Below, in pieces: positions 15,865 to 24,348 of a stretch of DNA of 39,950 nt (position 1 is the first letter of the stretch; each line of letters begins with the position of its first letter). The position numbers were made by a program, and so were the translations under genes. This DNA is from Halieaceae bacterium (GTDB taxonomy: Bacteria > Pseudomonadota > Gammaproteobacteria > Pseudomonadales > Halieaceae), in NCBI GenBank assembly GCA_024640505.1, contig JAHEEV010000027.1, positions 1 to 39,950 of the forward strand. The letters run 5' to 3'. The notes beneath the pieces are model-generated. The model was not told where the DNA came from. It worked only from the letters and a program-made list of their open reading frames with translations, and ran no database searches.

Positions 15865-16509
15865 TTACACCACCCCCAGGCCCCGGGACAGGTTCTGGGA
15901 GGCGGCCAGCAGCTGTTTACGTTGCAGCAGCAGTTTCCAGCGGCGTCCGCCCAACTGGCGCCAGAGAAACGCAGACCGGATTCCCGACAGTAGCAGGGCA
16001 CGGATGATATCGGCGTTTTTTGTGTCCTGCAGATGCTGCGCGCTGCCGTTCACTTTGATGCGGAACTTGAGTTTGCTGAGGGTGTCCTGGTAGATGCCCG
16101 AGATGCTGTGGCAGATATCATTCACATGGCCCGCAAAATGTTCCGCACGGAAACTGGCGTGCTGCAACCGGGAATGGATCACAGACATCATCTCGGGGTT
16201 GTCAGAGAATTTGCGCTCGAGGTAGAGCATGCTGAAGACGTAGCGCACCATATCCCGGTTTTCCTGGTCCTGCCGGTTGGCCAGCAGGCTGCTCAGGTTG
16301 TGCAGACCGAGCTTGACGCCCGGCAACCCCCCGTAGACGTCGGTCACGCTATCGGAATCGAATTCGAACAGGCTGTGAATCGAGGATTCGAGGAATTCCA
16401 GGGGGTAGCCGCCGGTCTTGGAGATCTGGTCGACCAGCCGCGCCGCCTGAGCCACGCCGGCCAGCGCCACAGCCTGCTGCTCCAGCTTTGACAGTACCTT
16501 TTCGCTCAT
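15865..16509 (-). CDS. hflD: HflD-like protein
   Basis: A 214-residue mostly helical protein of the HflD family, which in Escherichia coli is a peripheral inner-membrane protein first met through lambda lysogenisation (interaction with CII). Its cellular role is not settled. The typical segments AVALAGVAQAARLVDQISKTG, SIHSLFEFDS and YVFSMLYLERK are present, and the length is normal. It starts 1 base after the mnmA stop and precedes purB, the arrangement usual in gammaproteobacteria. A 30-base gap separates it from purB, with no terminator visible. Confidence 0.9.
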   Translation of the reverse strand: MSEKVLSKLEQQAVALAGVAQAARLVDQISKTGGYPLEFLESSIHSLFEFDSDSVTDVYGGLPGVKLGLHNLSSLLANRQDQENRDMVRYVFSMLYLERKFSDNPEMMSVIHSRLQHASFRAEHFAGHVNDICHSISGIYQDTLSKLKFRIKVNGSAQHLQDTKNADIIRALLLSGIRSAFLWRQLGGRRWKLLLQRKQLLAASQNLSRGLGVV

Positions 16510-16510
16510 A

Positions 16511-17602
16511 TCAGTCCGCCCGCTCTATGATGCCGCCACCGAGGCAGCGCTCGCCCTCGTAGAATACGACGGACTGGCCCGGGGTTACCGCCCGCTGGGG
16601 TTTTTCGAAATCCACCCGGTAGCCTCCGTCGAAGGCTGTCACGGTGCATGCCTGGTCCGCCTGGCGATAGCGGATCTTTGCCATCCACCGCTGTGGCAGG
16701 GCGGGAGCCTCGCCGGCTATCCACAGGGCATCGCGACAGATCAGCGAGTTCCTGAACAGGGCGGGGTGCTCGTTGCCCTGCACGACCAGCAGCACATTGT
16801 TTTCCAGGTCCTTGTCGGCCACGTACCAGGGCGCCTCGTCGTGTTCGGGGAGCCCGCCGATGCCAAGGCCCTGTCGCTGGCCGATGGTGTAGTACATCAA
16901 TCCCTGGTGATCACCGAGGTATTCGCCGTCGAGGCTGTGGATCTCCCCCGGCTGTGCCGGCAGGTACTGCTGCAGAAAATCCGTGAAACGCCGCTCGCCG
17001 ATAAAACAGATACCGGTGGAATCCTTTTTCCGGGCCGTTGCGAGCGCGTGTTCCTCGGCCAGTCGGCGCACGTCCGGCTTGTCCAGGTCGCCGAGGGGAA
17101 ACAGTGTTTTCGCCAACTCCGCGTGGCCTACCTGGTGCAGAAAGTAGCTCTGGTCCTTGTTGTGGTCGCTGCCTTTGAGCAGGGTGGCTCTGCCGTCCGC
17201 CTCTCCCCGGCGGGCGTAGTGACCCGTCGCGATGCAGTCGGCACCGAGCATCAGCGCATACTCCAGGAAGGCCTTGAACTTGATCTCCCGGTTGCACAGG
17301 ATATCGGGGTTGGGCGTCCTTCCGGCCCGGTACTCCCGGAGAAAGTGCTCGAATACATTGTCCCAGTACTCGGCGGCGAAGTTGGCGCCGTGCAGGGGTA
17401 TTCCCAGTCGGTCCGCCACTGCCTGGGCATCGGCGAAATCCTCCTTCGCCGTACAGTATTCCGTGCCGTCATCCTCCTCCCAGTTTTTCATGAACAGCCC
17501 TTCCACCTCGTAGCCCTGCGCCTTCAGCAGCAGGGCAGCGACAGAGGAATCGACACCGCCGGACATGCCGACGATGACTTTGCGGGCGGAATCAGCGCTC
17601 AT
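16511..17602 (-). CDS. mnmA: tRNA 2-thiouridylase MnmA
   Basis: A 363-residue enzyme that puts the 2-thio group on U34 of tRNA-Lys, -Glu and -Gln, using ATP and sulfur passed down the Tus relay. The PP-loop SGGVDSS is at 14-20. Catalytic Cys103 is in [12 protein letters not shown] and the persulfide-carrying Cys199 in [13 protein letters not shown]; the spacing matches the family. FMKNWEEDD and HYARRGE are further tRNA- and ATP-contacting blocks. The ATG overlaps the nudJ stop by 4 bases (ATGA), so translation is coupled. hflD follows directly. Confidence 0.96.
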   Translation of the reverse strand: MSADSARKVIVGMSGGVDSSVAALLLKAQGYEVEGLFMKNWEEDDGTEYCTAKEDFADAQAVADRLGIPLHGANFAAEYWDNVFEHFLREYRAGRTPNPDILCNREIKFKAFLEYALMLGADCIATGHYARRGEADGRATLLKGSDHNKDQSYFLHQVGHAELAKTLFPLGDLDKPDVRRLAEEHALATARKKDSTGICFIGERRFTDFLQQYLPAQPGEIHSLDGEYLGDHQGLMYYTIGQRQGLGIGGLPEHDEAPWYVADKDLENNVLLVVQGNEHPALFRNSLICRDALWIAGEAPALPQRWMAKIRYRQADQACTVTAFDGGYRVDFEKPQRAVTPGQSVVFYEGERCLGGGIIERAD

Positions 17603-18048
17603 GCGTAAATCAGGTCCAGGGGATAACAGACCCCCTTGCGATGCTGGTCTATTGCCGCCAGCACCAGGGGGCTGCGCATTCTAGCAGAGTTGTCGAGAAT
17701 TGCCTCGTAATCCAGCCAGTGTACCGCCTGGATATCGGGGTCGAGCGGGACGTTTTCGAGTGCGCGCAGGGGTGCCGCCAGGAACGTGGTGCGGTAGTAG
17801 GTCACGCCGTTGGCAGGAGCCTGGTACAAGGCGATCCCGAGCACTCCCCGCAGTGACACTTCCCAGCCTGTCTCCTCAATGGTTTCCCGCAGCGCCGCCT
17901 CGGTAATGGACTCGTTTTCCTCGAGGTGGCCGGCTGGCTGGTTGAAAACCAGTTTGCCGGTGGCCTTGTCCACTTCTTCCACCATCAGGTATTTGCCGTT
18001 GCGTTCGACGACGGTGGCGACCGTAACGTGGGGCGTCCAGAGAGCCAC
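17599..18048 (-). CDS. nudJ: Nudix hydrolase NudJ-like (phosphatase)
   Basis: A 149-residue Nudix protein. NudJ of Escherichia coli hydrolyses HMP-pyrophosphate and nucleoside di- and triphosphates. The Nudix box GX5EX7REX2EEXG is complete at about 40-61 (starting GHLEEN and ending RETIEETGW). The N-terminal [18 protein letters not shown] and the C-terminal PLDLIYA are typical of the subfamily. The start is a GTG at 18048, immediately after the rluE stop, with a strong GGAGGAG ribosome site inside the end of rluE. It overlaps mnmA by 4 bases. Confidence 0.9.
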   Translation of the reverse strand: MALWTPHVTVATVVERNGKYLMVEEVDKATGKLVFNQPAGHLEENESITEAALRETIEETGWEVSLRGVLGIALYQAPANGVTYYRTTFLAAPLRALENVPLDPDIQAVHWLDYEAILDNSARMRSPLVLAAIDQHRKGVCYPLDLIYA

Positions 18049-18636
18049 TCAGCCGCTCCTCCGTGCCGTTCCTGCTTTTGGACCTGCCGCCGGCAGGTGT
18101 ACCACGTCACGCCGCCATTCACCCGGGGTAAGCGTATCGAGGGACCAGTCGCCAATTTGCACACGTACCAGGCGCAACGTGGGGAAGCCGACGGCGGCGG
18201 TCATGCGTCGCACCTGCCGGTTGCGGCCCTCGCGAATGGATAATTCCAGCCAGCTGTCGGGAATTTTCCTGCGCACCCGCACCGGTGGTGTGCGCGGCCA
18301 GAGCTCCGGTGGACTGATGAGCCGGGTGCGGGCGGGGAGAGTGGGGCCATCCCTGAGCTCCACGCCGCTGGACAGGCGCTTGAGGGCTTCCCTGTCGATG
18401 GTTCCCTCGACCTGGACCAGGTAGGTCTTCCACCGTTTGTGCCGCGGATTCGTGATCTGCTGCTGCAGGCGACCGTCGTCAGTCAGCAGCAGCAGGCCCT
18501 CGGAGTCGTAGTCCAGCCGTCCCGCCACGCGATAGCCCGGTAGAGAGAGAAAGTCCGCCAGGGTCGGACGGCCCTCCGGGTCCGAGAACTGGCTCAGTAC
18601 CCCGAAGGGCTTGTTGAATAAAATGATGGTAGCCAT
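18049..18636 (-). CDS. rluE: 23S rRNA pseudouridine(2457) synthase
   Basis: A 195-residue pseudouridine synthase of the RsuA/RluB/E/F group, lacking an N-terminal S4 domain, as RluE does. The catalytic Asp42 lies in AGRLDYDSEGLLLLT, and NKPFGVLSQF begins the fold. REGRNRQVRRMTAAVGFPTLRLVRVQIG is the usual C-terminal core. I chose the ATG at 18636, since the family starts at ATIILFNKP; the longer in-frame start at 18693 would add an Arg/Pro-rich stretch. It is the first gene of the minus-strand group and is divergent from icd. Confidence 0.92.
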   Translation of the reverse strand: MATIILFNKPFGVLSQFSDPEGRPTLADFLSLPGYRVAGRLDYDSEGLLLLTDDGRLQQQITNPRHKRWKTYLVQVEGTIDREALKRLSSGVELRDGPTLPARTRLISPPELWPRTPPVRVRRKIPDSWLELSIREGRNRQVRRMTAAVGFPTLRLVRVQIGDWSLDTLTPGEWRRDVVHLPAAGPKAGTARRSG

Positions 18637-18741
18637 GCTGCTAGAGTAACCAGAACCGGCCGCGCGGTCACGACGGAGGCGCGGCGGTGGCAAAAAAACA
18701 GGCCCGAAGACCGACCCATGCGAGGCCGTGATGCCAGAAAC

Positions 18742-18751
18742 CTGCTACAAT
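18742..18751 (+). promoter_or_regulatory. Extended -10 promoter element upstream of icd
   Basis: TACAAT at 18746-18751 is preceded by TGC, giving an extended -10. There is no good -35 at the right distance. The predicted start would give a leader of about 70 bases before the icd ATG; a small hairpin (CCCAC/GTGGG) lies in that leader near 18776-18790. Confidence 0.5.
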
Positions 18752-18830
18752 ACGCGCCGCTTTAACCGGGTCAGCCCCACCAGGGTGGGACCCGCAATTC
18801 CAAGAACCCACGCAGCAATGGAGTATATCT

Positions 18831-20084
18831 ATGGGCTACAAACACATTCAGGTGCCGGGCGAAGGTGACAAAATCACCGTCAATGAAGATTACAGCCTGA
18901 ACGTCCCCGATACCCCCATCATCCCCTATATCGAAGGAGACGGTATCGGCGTCGATATCAGTCCTGTCATGATTGATGTGGTCAACGCATCAGTAGAAAA
19001 GGCCTACGGGGGCAGCAGGAAGATTTCCTGGATGGAAATCTACACCGGCGAGAAAGCGGCCGAACTGTACGACGGCGACTGGTTCCCTGAGGAAACCCTG
19101 GAGGCCATCAAGGAGTACTCCGTTGCGATCAAGGGTCCTCTCACCACACCTGTGGGTGGCGGCTTCCGTTCACTGAATGTTGCGCTGCGCCAGGAACTTG
19201 ACCTCTACACCTGCCTGCGGCCAGTGCGCTGGTTTGAAGGTGTGCCCTCGCCGGTCAAGGACCCCGGTTCCTGCAACATGGTGATATTCCGCGAGAATTC
19301 CGAAGACATCTACGCTGGTATCGAGTATCAGGCGGGCACCGAAGAGGCGCAGAAAGTCGTCGATTTCATTATCAATGAGATGGGTGCCACCAAGATCCGC
19401 TTCCCCCACAACGTCGGCATCGGTATCAAGCCGGTATCCGAGGAGGGCACCAAGCGCCTGGTGCGGAAAGCCATACAGTACGCCATCGACCAGGACCTCC
19501 CGTCCGTGACACTGGTGCACAAGGGCAACATCATGAAGTTCACCGAAGGCGCTTTCCGCGACTGGGGCTACGAACTGGCAAGGGAAGAGTTCGGTGGTGA
19601 GCTGCTTGATGGCGGTCCCTGGGTCTCCCTGAAAAACCCCAATACGGGCAAGGAGATTATTGTCAAGGATGTGATTGCCGATGCCATGCTGCAACAGGTT
19701 CTGACCCGGCCGAAAGAGTACAGCGTGGTGGCCACCCTGAATCTCAACGGCGACTACCTGTCCGATGCGCTGGCCGCCCAGGTGGGGGGTATCGGCATTG
19801 CGCCCGGTGCCAACCTCAGCGACGCGATCGCCCTGTTCGAGGCCACGCACGGCACTGCGCCCAAGTACGCAGGCCAGGATAAGGTCAACCCGGGCTCGCT
19901 GATCCTTTCGGCAGAGATGATGCTGCGCCATATCGGCTGGAACGAGGCGGCAGACCTGATTATCAAGGGCATGAACGGGGCCATCCAGAACCGCACGGTC
20001 ACCTACGACTTCGAGCGCCTGATGGAAGGCGCCACCCTGCTGAGTTGTTCCGAGTTCGGCAAGGCCATCGTCAGCTCCATGTAA
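18831..20084 (+). CDS. icd: NADP-dependent isocitrate dehydrogenase
   Basis: A 417-residue TCA-cycle enzyme that oxidises isocitrate to 2-oxoglutarate and CO2 with NADP. The segment [20 protein letters not shown] contains the Ser that binds isocitrate and that AceK phosphorylates in Escherichia coli. [31 protein letters not shown] and [14 protein letters not shown] follow in order; the Lys-Tyr of the last block is the usual NADP-phosphate contact. The length equals that of the Escherichia coli enzyme. It is divergent from rluE and followed by an intrinsic terminator. In an EMC-pathway organism the enzyme need not be throttled for a glyoxylate shunt, so it is of interest whether aceK exists elsewhere. 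Confidence 0.97.
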   Translation: MGYKHIQVPGEGDKITVNEDYSLNVPDTPIIPYIEGDGIGVDISPVMIDVVNASVEKAYGGSRKISWMEIYTGEKAAELYDGDWFPEETLEAIKEYSVAIKGPLTTPVGGGFRSLNVALRQELDLYTCLRPVRWFEGVPSPVKDPGSCNMVIFRENSEDIYAGIEYQAGTEEAQKVVDFIINEMGATKIRFPHNVGIGIKPVSEEGTKRLVRKAIQYAIDQDLPSVTLVHKGNIMKFTEGAFRDWGYELAREEFGGELLDGGPWVSLKNPNTGKEIIVKDVIADAMLQQVLTRPKEYSVVATLNLNGDYLSDALAAQVGGIGIAPGANLSDAIALFEATHGTAPKYAGQDKVNPGSLILSAEMMLRHIGWNEAADLIIKGMNGAIQNRTVTYDFERLMEGATLLSCSEFGKAIVSSM

Positions 20085-20144
20085 TTTCCCGCCGGCCATC
20101 CCCGCTGATGCGGGATCTCGTCGGCGAAGATAACATCACCATGG

Positions 20145-20176
20145 AAAAGGGCTTGTCGCAATGGCAGGCCCTTTTT
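20145..20176 (+). terminator. Intrinsic terminator after icd
   Basis: An 8-bp perfect stem (AAAAGGGC at 20145-20152 with GCCCTTTT at 20168-20175) with a 15-base loop, ending in a run of five T. It lies 60 bases after the icd stop. Confidence 0.75.
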
Positions 20177-20439
20177 CGTTGCACCCGGATTCACCGGCGT
20201 GCTGCGAGTCCCTGCCGAGGCAGGTATGATTCGATGGAAGCCTGCAGGCGGCCATCCCTGCGGTGTCGGTGTCTCGGGCCACTTTGCCAAATGCATCGCA
20301 AACACTGAATTTGCGGCACCTTGAAATCCCGTATAATGTAACCATATCCAGTAGTCGTTCAGCAATTGGCATGAGTGGTACAGTGGACATCATCCGGCAG
20401 CATAGCCTGCCCCGCCTCGAAGGGACGATCCGGTGGCGC
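20177..20439 (+). promoter_or_regulatory. clpS upstream region with sigma70-type promoter
   Basis: A perfect TATAAT at 20332-20337 with a TTGCGG-like -35 at 20311-20316 (15-base spacer; a TTTGCG reading gives 16). The predicted leader to the clpS ATG is about 95 bases. In several relatives I recall a cold-shock gene (cspD) in this place; no such gene is visible here, and the rest of the stretch shows no coding signal. Confidence 0.55.
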
Positions 20440-20763
20440 ATGAGTAAGGAGGACCAGGATTCCGCGGGCGGCCTGGCTCTGCATGAGTCGAAGCCGGAAC
20501 TCCGGCGGCCGCCGCTGTTCAAGGTGGTCCTGATCAATGACGACTACACGCCGATGGAGTTTGTCGTCGAAGTACTGGAGACTTTTTTCCGGATGAACCG
20601 GGAGCAGGCCACGCACGTCATGCTGACAGTTCATACTCAAGGTAAGGGAATCTGCGGGATATTCACCCGCGATATCGCCGAGACCAAAGCCGCCCAGGTT
20701 AACCAGTATGCCCGGGAGCATGAACACCCCCTGTTGTGTGAAATCGAGGCATCTGAGGGCTAG
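20440..20763 (+). CDS. clpS: ClpS, N-degron adaptor for ClpAP
   Basis: A 107-residue adaptor that binds proteins with Leu, Phe, Tyr or Trp at the N-terminus and hands them to ClpA. The core has [19 protein letters not shown] with the NDDYTPM pocket residues, then [25 protein letters not shown], whose helix lines the binding site. A flexible tail of about 25 residues precedes the core, as is normal. I chose the ATG at 20440 (MSKEDQ), as the longer frame from 20263 would run through the promoter and exceed the family length. clpA follows after 17 bases. Confidence 0.95.
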   Translation: MSKEDQDSAGGLALHESKPELRRPPLFKVVLINDDYTPMEFVVEVLETFFRMNREQATHVMLTVHTQGKGICGIFTRDIAETKAAQVNQYAREHEHPLLCEIEASEG

Positions 20764-20780
20764 TCGCCCGGGAGCGGTAT

Positions 20781-23063
20781 ATGCTGAGTAAAGACCTGGA
20801 ACAGACGCTCAACGACGCATTCAAAAGCGCCCGCACCAAGCGCCACGAATTCATGACCGTGGAGCATCTGCTGCTGGCCCTGCTGGACAACAATGACGCG
20901 ATCCGGGTGCTGAAAGCCTGTGGCGCCGATATAGGCGGCCTGCGTGGTGACCTGGTGGAATTCGTCGATGCGACTACACCCCTGATTCCCGAGGACGAGG
21001 AAGGCCGGGATACGCAGCCGACGCTGGGTTTCCAGCGCGTGTTGCAGCGTGCGGTGTTCCACGTTCAGTCCTCCGGCAAGAGCGAGGTCACGGGTGCCAA
21101 TGTACTGGTAGCAATATTCAGTGAGTCCGAAAGCCAGGCGGTATTTTTCCTCAAGACCCAGAGTATCGCCCGCCTCGACGTGGTCAATTACATCACCCAC
21201 GGCATCTCGAAGGTTCCCAACGAGGGCGACCCGGCAGAACCGTCCGAGCCCGGTGCCGCAGAGGTCGGCGCTGATGACGGCGAGGCAAATCCGCTGGACA
21301 GTTTCGCGACAAACCTCAACCAGGAGGCCGCCGCCGGCCATATCGATCCCCTGATCGGGCGCATCGACGAGGTGGAGCGGGTTGCCCAGATCCTGGCCCG
21401 AAGGCGCAAGAACAACCCGTTGCTGGTGGGCGAATCCGGTGTCGGGAAAACAGCTATCGTCGAAGGCCTCGCCAAGAAAATTGTCGACGGGGATGTCCCC
21501 GAATTGCTCAAGGACAGCGTCGTCTATTCGCTTGACCTGGGGTCACTCCTGGCGGGTACCAAGTACCGGGGTGATTTCGAGAAGCGCTTCAAGGGGCTGC
21601 TCGCAGCACTGAAGAAACGAGAGCACGCCATCCTGTTTATCGACGAGGTACACACCATCATCGGCGCGGGCGCCGCCTCCGGCGGTGTCATGGACGCCAG
21701 TAACCTGCTCAAGCCCCTGCTGAGCTCCGGCAAGCTGCGCTGCATCGGCTCCACCACCTTTCATGAGTACCGGGGCATCTTCGACAAGGACAAGGCCCTC
21801 AGTCGACGGTTCCAGAAGGTGGACGTGCTCGAGCCCAGCCCGGACGACGCCTACAAGATCCTGAAGGGTCTCAAATCCCGCTTCGAGGAGCACCACGGAC
21901 TGCGCTACACGGACCGCGCACTGCGCGTGGCGACCGATCTGTCCGCCCGTTATATCACCGACCGATTCCTGCCGGATAAAGCCATAGATATCATCGACGA
22001 GGCGGGCGCCTACCAGCAGTTGCAGCCGCCGTCGAAACGCAAAAAGGTCGTCGGTGTAGGGGATATCGAGTCGGTCGTTGCCAAAATTGCCCGTATCCCC
22101 CCGAAAACCGTCAGTACCGACGACAAGGAAGTGCTCTCCAAACTGGAGCAGAACCTGCAGATGGTGGTCTTCGGACAGGATGAGGCTATCGGCAGCCTGG
22201 CCACCTCCATCAAACTGGCCAGGGCCGGGCTCAAGACCGGCGACAAGCCCATAGGCTCTTTCCTGCTGGCGGGCCCGACGGGCGTTGGCAAGACCGAAGT
22301 GACGCGGCAGCTGGCCCGCATCCTGGGTCTGGAACTGATCCGTTTCGACATGTCCGAGTACATGGAACGGCATACCGTTTCACGTCTGATCGGTGCGCCT
22401 CCGGGTTATGTGGGGTTCGACCAGGGAGGCCTGCTGACCGATGCGGTGACCAAACATCCCCACGCGGTGGTGCTGCTGGATGAAATCGAGAAAGCTCACC
22501 CCGAAGTATTCAACCTGCTGCTGCAGGTAATGGATCACGGCACGCTGACTGACAACAACGGACGCAAGGCGGACTTCCGCAACGTGATCCTGGTGATGAC
22601 CACCAACGCCGGCGCCGAAAGCATCAGCCGTCGCACCATCGGCTTCACCACGCAGGACCACAGCACCGATGGGATGGAAGCCATCAACAGGATGTTTACA
22701 CCGGAATTCCGGAACCGCCTGGACAGCGTGGTTCAGTTCCAGCCCCTGGGCGAGGATGTCATTCTTACTGTCGTGGACAAGTTTCTCACCGAACTGCAGG
22801 GCCAGCTGGACGAGAAGCGGGTTACCCTGGACGTGGACGAGGACGCCCGGCTGTGGCTCGTGGAGAAAGGCTATGATATCCATATGGGTGCCCGGCCCAT
22901 GGAGCGAATCATCCAGGAGCATATCAAGAAACCCCTGGCGGAAATGGTGCTATTCGGCAAACTCGCCCGGTCGGGCGGTACCGCGCTGGTGCGGCTGAAC
23001 AAAGCCGAAGACAGGCTGGAAGTTACGGTAGAGGAGGAAGAGGCGGAGCTCGAGGAGAGTTGA
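20781..23063 (+). CDS. clpA: ClpA, ATPase subunit of ClpAP protease
   Basis: A 760-residue AAA+ unfoldase that feeds substrates into ClpP. The N-domain (about 1-140) starts MLSKDLEQTLNDAF and binds ClpS. Two ATPase modules follow: D1 with Walker A GESGVGKT (about 217-224) and FIDEVHTIIGAG, and D2 with GPTGVGKTE (about 496-504), VVLLDEIEKAHPE and the RPMERIIQ sensor 2 region. The segment after D2 carries the ClpP-binding loop region typical of ClpA. The C-terminus ends in an acidic run of Glu. The ribosome site is GGGAG. It forms one transcript with clpS and converges on infA. Confidence 0.97.
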   Translation: MLSKDLEQTLNDAFKSARTKRHEFMTVEHLLLALLDNNDAIRVLKACGADIGGLRGDLVEFVDATTPLIPEDEEGRDTQPTLGFQRVLQRAVFHVQSSGKSEVTGANVLVAIFSESESQAVFFLKTQSIARLDVVNYITHGISKVPNEGDPAEPSEPGAAEVGADDGEANPLDSFATNLNQEAAAGHIDPLIGRIDEVERVAQILARRRKNNPLLVGESGVGKTAIVEGLAKKIVDGDVPELLKDSVVYSLDLGSLLAGTKYRGDFEKRFKGLLAALKKREHAILFIDEVHTIIGAGAASGGVMDASNLLKPLLSSGKLRCIGSTTFHEYRGIFDKDKALSRRFQKVDVLEPSPDDAYKILKGLKSRFEEHHGLRYTDRALRVATDLSARYITDRFLPDKAIDIIDEAGAYQQLQPPSKRKKVVGVGDIESVVAKIARIPPKTVSTDDKEVLSKLEQNLQMVVFGQDEAIGSLATSIKLARAGLKTGDKPIGSFLLAGPTGVGKTEVTRQLARILGLELIRFDMSEYMERHTVSRLIGAPPGYVGFDQGGLLTDAVTKHPHAVVLLDEIEKAHPEVFNLLLQVMDHGTLTDNNGRKADFRNVILVMTTNAGAESISRRTIGFTTQDHSTDGMEAINRMFTPEFRNRLDSVVQFQPLGEDVILTVVDKFLTELQGQLDEKRVTLDVDEDARLWLVEKGYDIHMGARPMERIIQEHIKKPLAEMVLFGKLARSGGTALVRLNKAEDRLEVTVEEEEAELEES

Positions 23064-23116
23064 GGCCTGGCCCGGGAGGGGAGTCAGCGTCGCGGTTCTG
23101 CCGGCCTTATCGGATA

Positions 23117-23131
23117 CCGGGGTCGTCCCGG
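23117..23131. terminator. Hairpin between convergent clpA and infA
   Basis: A 5-bp G+C stem (CCGGG / CCCGG, 5-base loop) in the 108-base gap between the convergent clpA and infA. There is no T-run on either side, so it may slow polymerase or protect the mRNA end but is not a textbook terminator. Confidence 0.3.
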
Positions 23132-23171
23132 CATCATGCCCTGTCGCCCGCTTCGCGCGAGGAGGCGTCGA

Positions 23172-23390
23172 TCAGCGTTCGCGATAGGTAATGCGGCCCT
23201 TGCTGAGATCGTAGGGTGTGAGTTCCACCCTGACCTTGTCACCGGTCAGAATGCGGATATAGTTTTTGCGCATTTTCCCGGAGATGTGTGCAGTCACAAC
23301 GTGACCGTTTTCCAGTTGCACGCGGAATGTGGTGTTGGGCAGGGTGTCGATCACCTCGCCTTCCATTTCAATCTGGTCTTCTTTTGCCAT
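23172..23390 (-). CDS. infA: Translation initiation factor IF-1
   Basis: A 72-residue OB-fold protein that binds the ribosomal A site during initiation. The sequence starts [19 protein letters not shown] and includes [13 protein letters not shown] and the C-terminal [11 protein letters not shown], all characteristic; the length is exactly that of the family. The ATG at 23390 is preceded by a GAGGA ribosome site. Its leader contains a hairpin followed by a T-run that ends about 18 bases before the ATG (see separate entry). It converges on clpA and lies downstream of the trxB-aat-bpt group. Confidence 0.97.
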   Translation of the reverse strand: MAKEDQIEMEGEVIDTLPNTTFRVQLENGHVVTAHISGKMRKNYIRILTGDKVRVELTPYDLSKGRITYRER

Positions 23391-23408
23391 GCGTTGGCAA
23401 TCCTCATG

Positions 23409-23448
23409 AAAAAACAGGGGCGCATTTTGCCTGAAAGCGGTCCCTGTT
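23409..23448 (-). terminator. Terminator-like hairpin in the infA leader
   Basis: On the minus strand AACAGGG (23442-23448) pairs with CCCTGTT (23413-23419), with an inner CGC/GCG extension, and six T follow. It has the form of an intrinsic terminator, yet only 18 bases separate it from the infA ATG, too few for a promoter. Transcripts reaching infA must pass it, so it may be an attenuator or a leaky terminator of the bpt transcript. Confidence 0.6.
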
Positions 23449-23467
23449 GCCACCGCTAATAAGTACG

Positions 23468-23514
23468 AAAAAAATACCCGCAGGAGCCCGGTGCCCTCGA
23501 AGAGGGACACAGGG
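23468..23514 (-). terminator. Hairpin with T-run downstream of bpt
   Basis: On the minus strand an imperfect hairpin spanning 23487-23514 (core CCCTC/GAGGG with a 3-base loop, extended by GTG/CAC and CCC/GGG) is followed, 12 bases on, by seven T (23468-23474). It is the better candidate for the end of the trxB-aat-bpt transcript. A promoter for infA could lie between it and the second hairpin, around 23449-23480, but I see no clear boxes. Confidence 0.45.
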
Positions 23515-23554
23515 TTTTCGGGGAGTGTCACCGGTTGCGCAAACTTTATCGCCC

Positions 23555-23646
23555 GCGGAGCACCCGGTGAAGCGGGGCAGGCTCCGGGCTCCTACAAGGA
23601 GCGGAGCACCCGGTGGAGCGGGGCAGGCTCCGGGCTCTTACAGGAG
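23555..23646. repeat. Tandem 46-bp REP-like repeat
   Basis: Two adjacent copies (23555-23600 and 23601-23646) of a 46-base unit beginning GCGGAGCACCCGGTG, nearly identical, with two substitutions and a diverged end. Read on the minus strand each unit has GTAGGAGC or a close variant as head and then a G+C-rich imperfect palindrome (GGAGCCCGG ... CCGGGTGCTCC). This is the form of Pseudomonas-type REP elements. The stop codon of bpt lies inside the second copy. A perfect GCTCC/GGAGC hairpin forms at the junction (23588-23602). No other copy was seen in the window. Confidence 0.6.
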
Positions 23647-24348
23647 TGTGGTCCAGCGGCTGTTCAGATAGAGCTCCAGCGGCCGGTACTGGATCTTGTA
23701 GGCCATTTTGGGGCAGTCGCGAATCCAGTAACCGAGGTAGAGGTACTCCAGCCCCAGGGCTCGCGCTTTTTCTATCTGCCAGAGGATGGCGAAACTGCCG
23801 AGACTGCGCTTGTCCGCCGCGGGGTCGAAGAAGGTGTAGATGGCAGAGAACCCGTCGACCAGCTCGTCGATCACGGCAACGGCCACCAGCGCCCCGCCGT
23901 CGTGGAAGCGGTAGTAATGGGTACAATCCCAGGCGTTGTTGAGAAAGGACTCGTACTGCTCCCGCTCTGGCGGGTGCATGTCCCCGTCCGCATGGCGTTG
24001 CTCGATGTACCGGCAGTAGAGGCGGTAGGCCGTGTCGTCCTGGATATCCTTGGTCTTCTCCACTATCAGGTCCCTGTTTCGTTTCAGGGTGCGCTGCTGG
24101 GTCCGGGTGGGCTCGAAGCGGTCAACCGGGATGCGCGCCGGCACGCAGGCTTCACAGTGGGTGCAGTGGGGGCGATAGATGTGGTTGCCGCTGCGCCTGA
24201 ATCCCAACAGGGACAGGTTGCTGTAAAGGCGCTGGTCCATGGGCTGGCGCGGGTCGACAAACAGGGTGGTTGCTTCCTGCTCCTGCAGGTAGCTGCAGCT
24301 ATGGGGATAGGTGGTATACACCTTGAGGTCCCTCAGGGACGACGTCAC
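23638..24348 (-). CDS. bpt: Aspartate/glutamate leucyltransferase (Bpt)
   Basis: A 236-residue transferase that adds Leu from Leu-tRNA to proteins with N-terminal Asp or Glu, making them ClpS substrates. The N-terminal Cys cluster is visible (HSCSYL, then HCTHCEACVPARI, about 70-82), with FRRSGNHIYRP before it. FLNNAWDCTHYYRF and the C-terminal LGYWIRDCPKMAYK are typical of the ATE/Bpt group. I chose the GTG at 24348: it overlaps the aat stop (GTGA) and has a GGAGGA site 6 bases upstream; the ATG at 24378 would overlap aat more. The TAA stop lies within a REP-like repeat. Confidence 0.94.
   Translation of the reverse strand: MTSSLRDLKVYTTYPHSCSYLQEQEATTLFVDPRQPMDQRLYSNLSLLGFRRSGNHIYRPHCTHCEACVPARIPVDRFEPTRTQQRTLKRNRDLIVEKTKDIQDDTAYRLYCRYIEQRHADGDMHPPEREQYESFLNNAWDCTHYYRFHDGGALVAVAVIDELVDGFSAIYTFFDPAADKRSLGSFAILWQIEKARALGLEYLYLGYWIRDCPKMAYKIQYRPLELYLNSRWTTLL

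Noticed and set aside
19170-20099. 309-codon frame opposite icd
   Set aside because: Antisense to icd, low-complexity translation and no ribosome site; a shadow of the real gene.
20263-20439. Longer N-terminus for clpS
   Set aside because: It would include the TATAAT promoter and exceed the normal ClpS length of about 106 residues by half.
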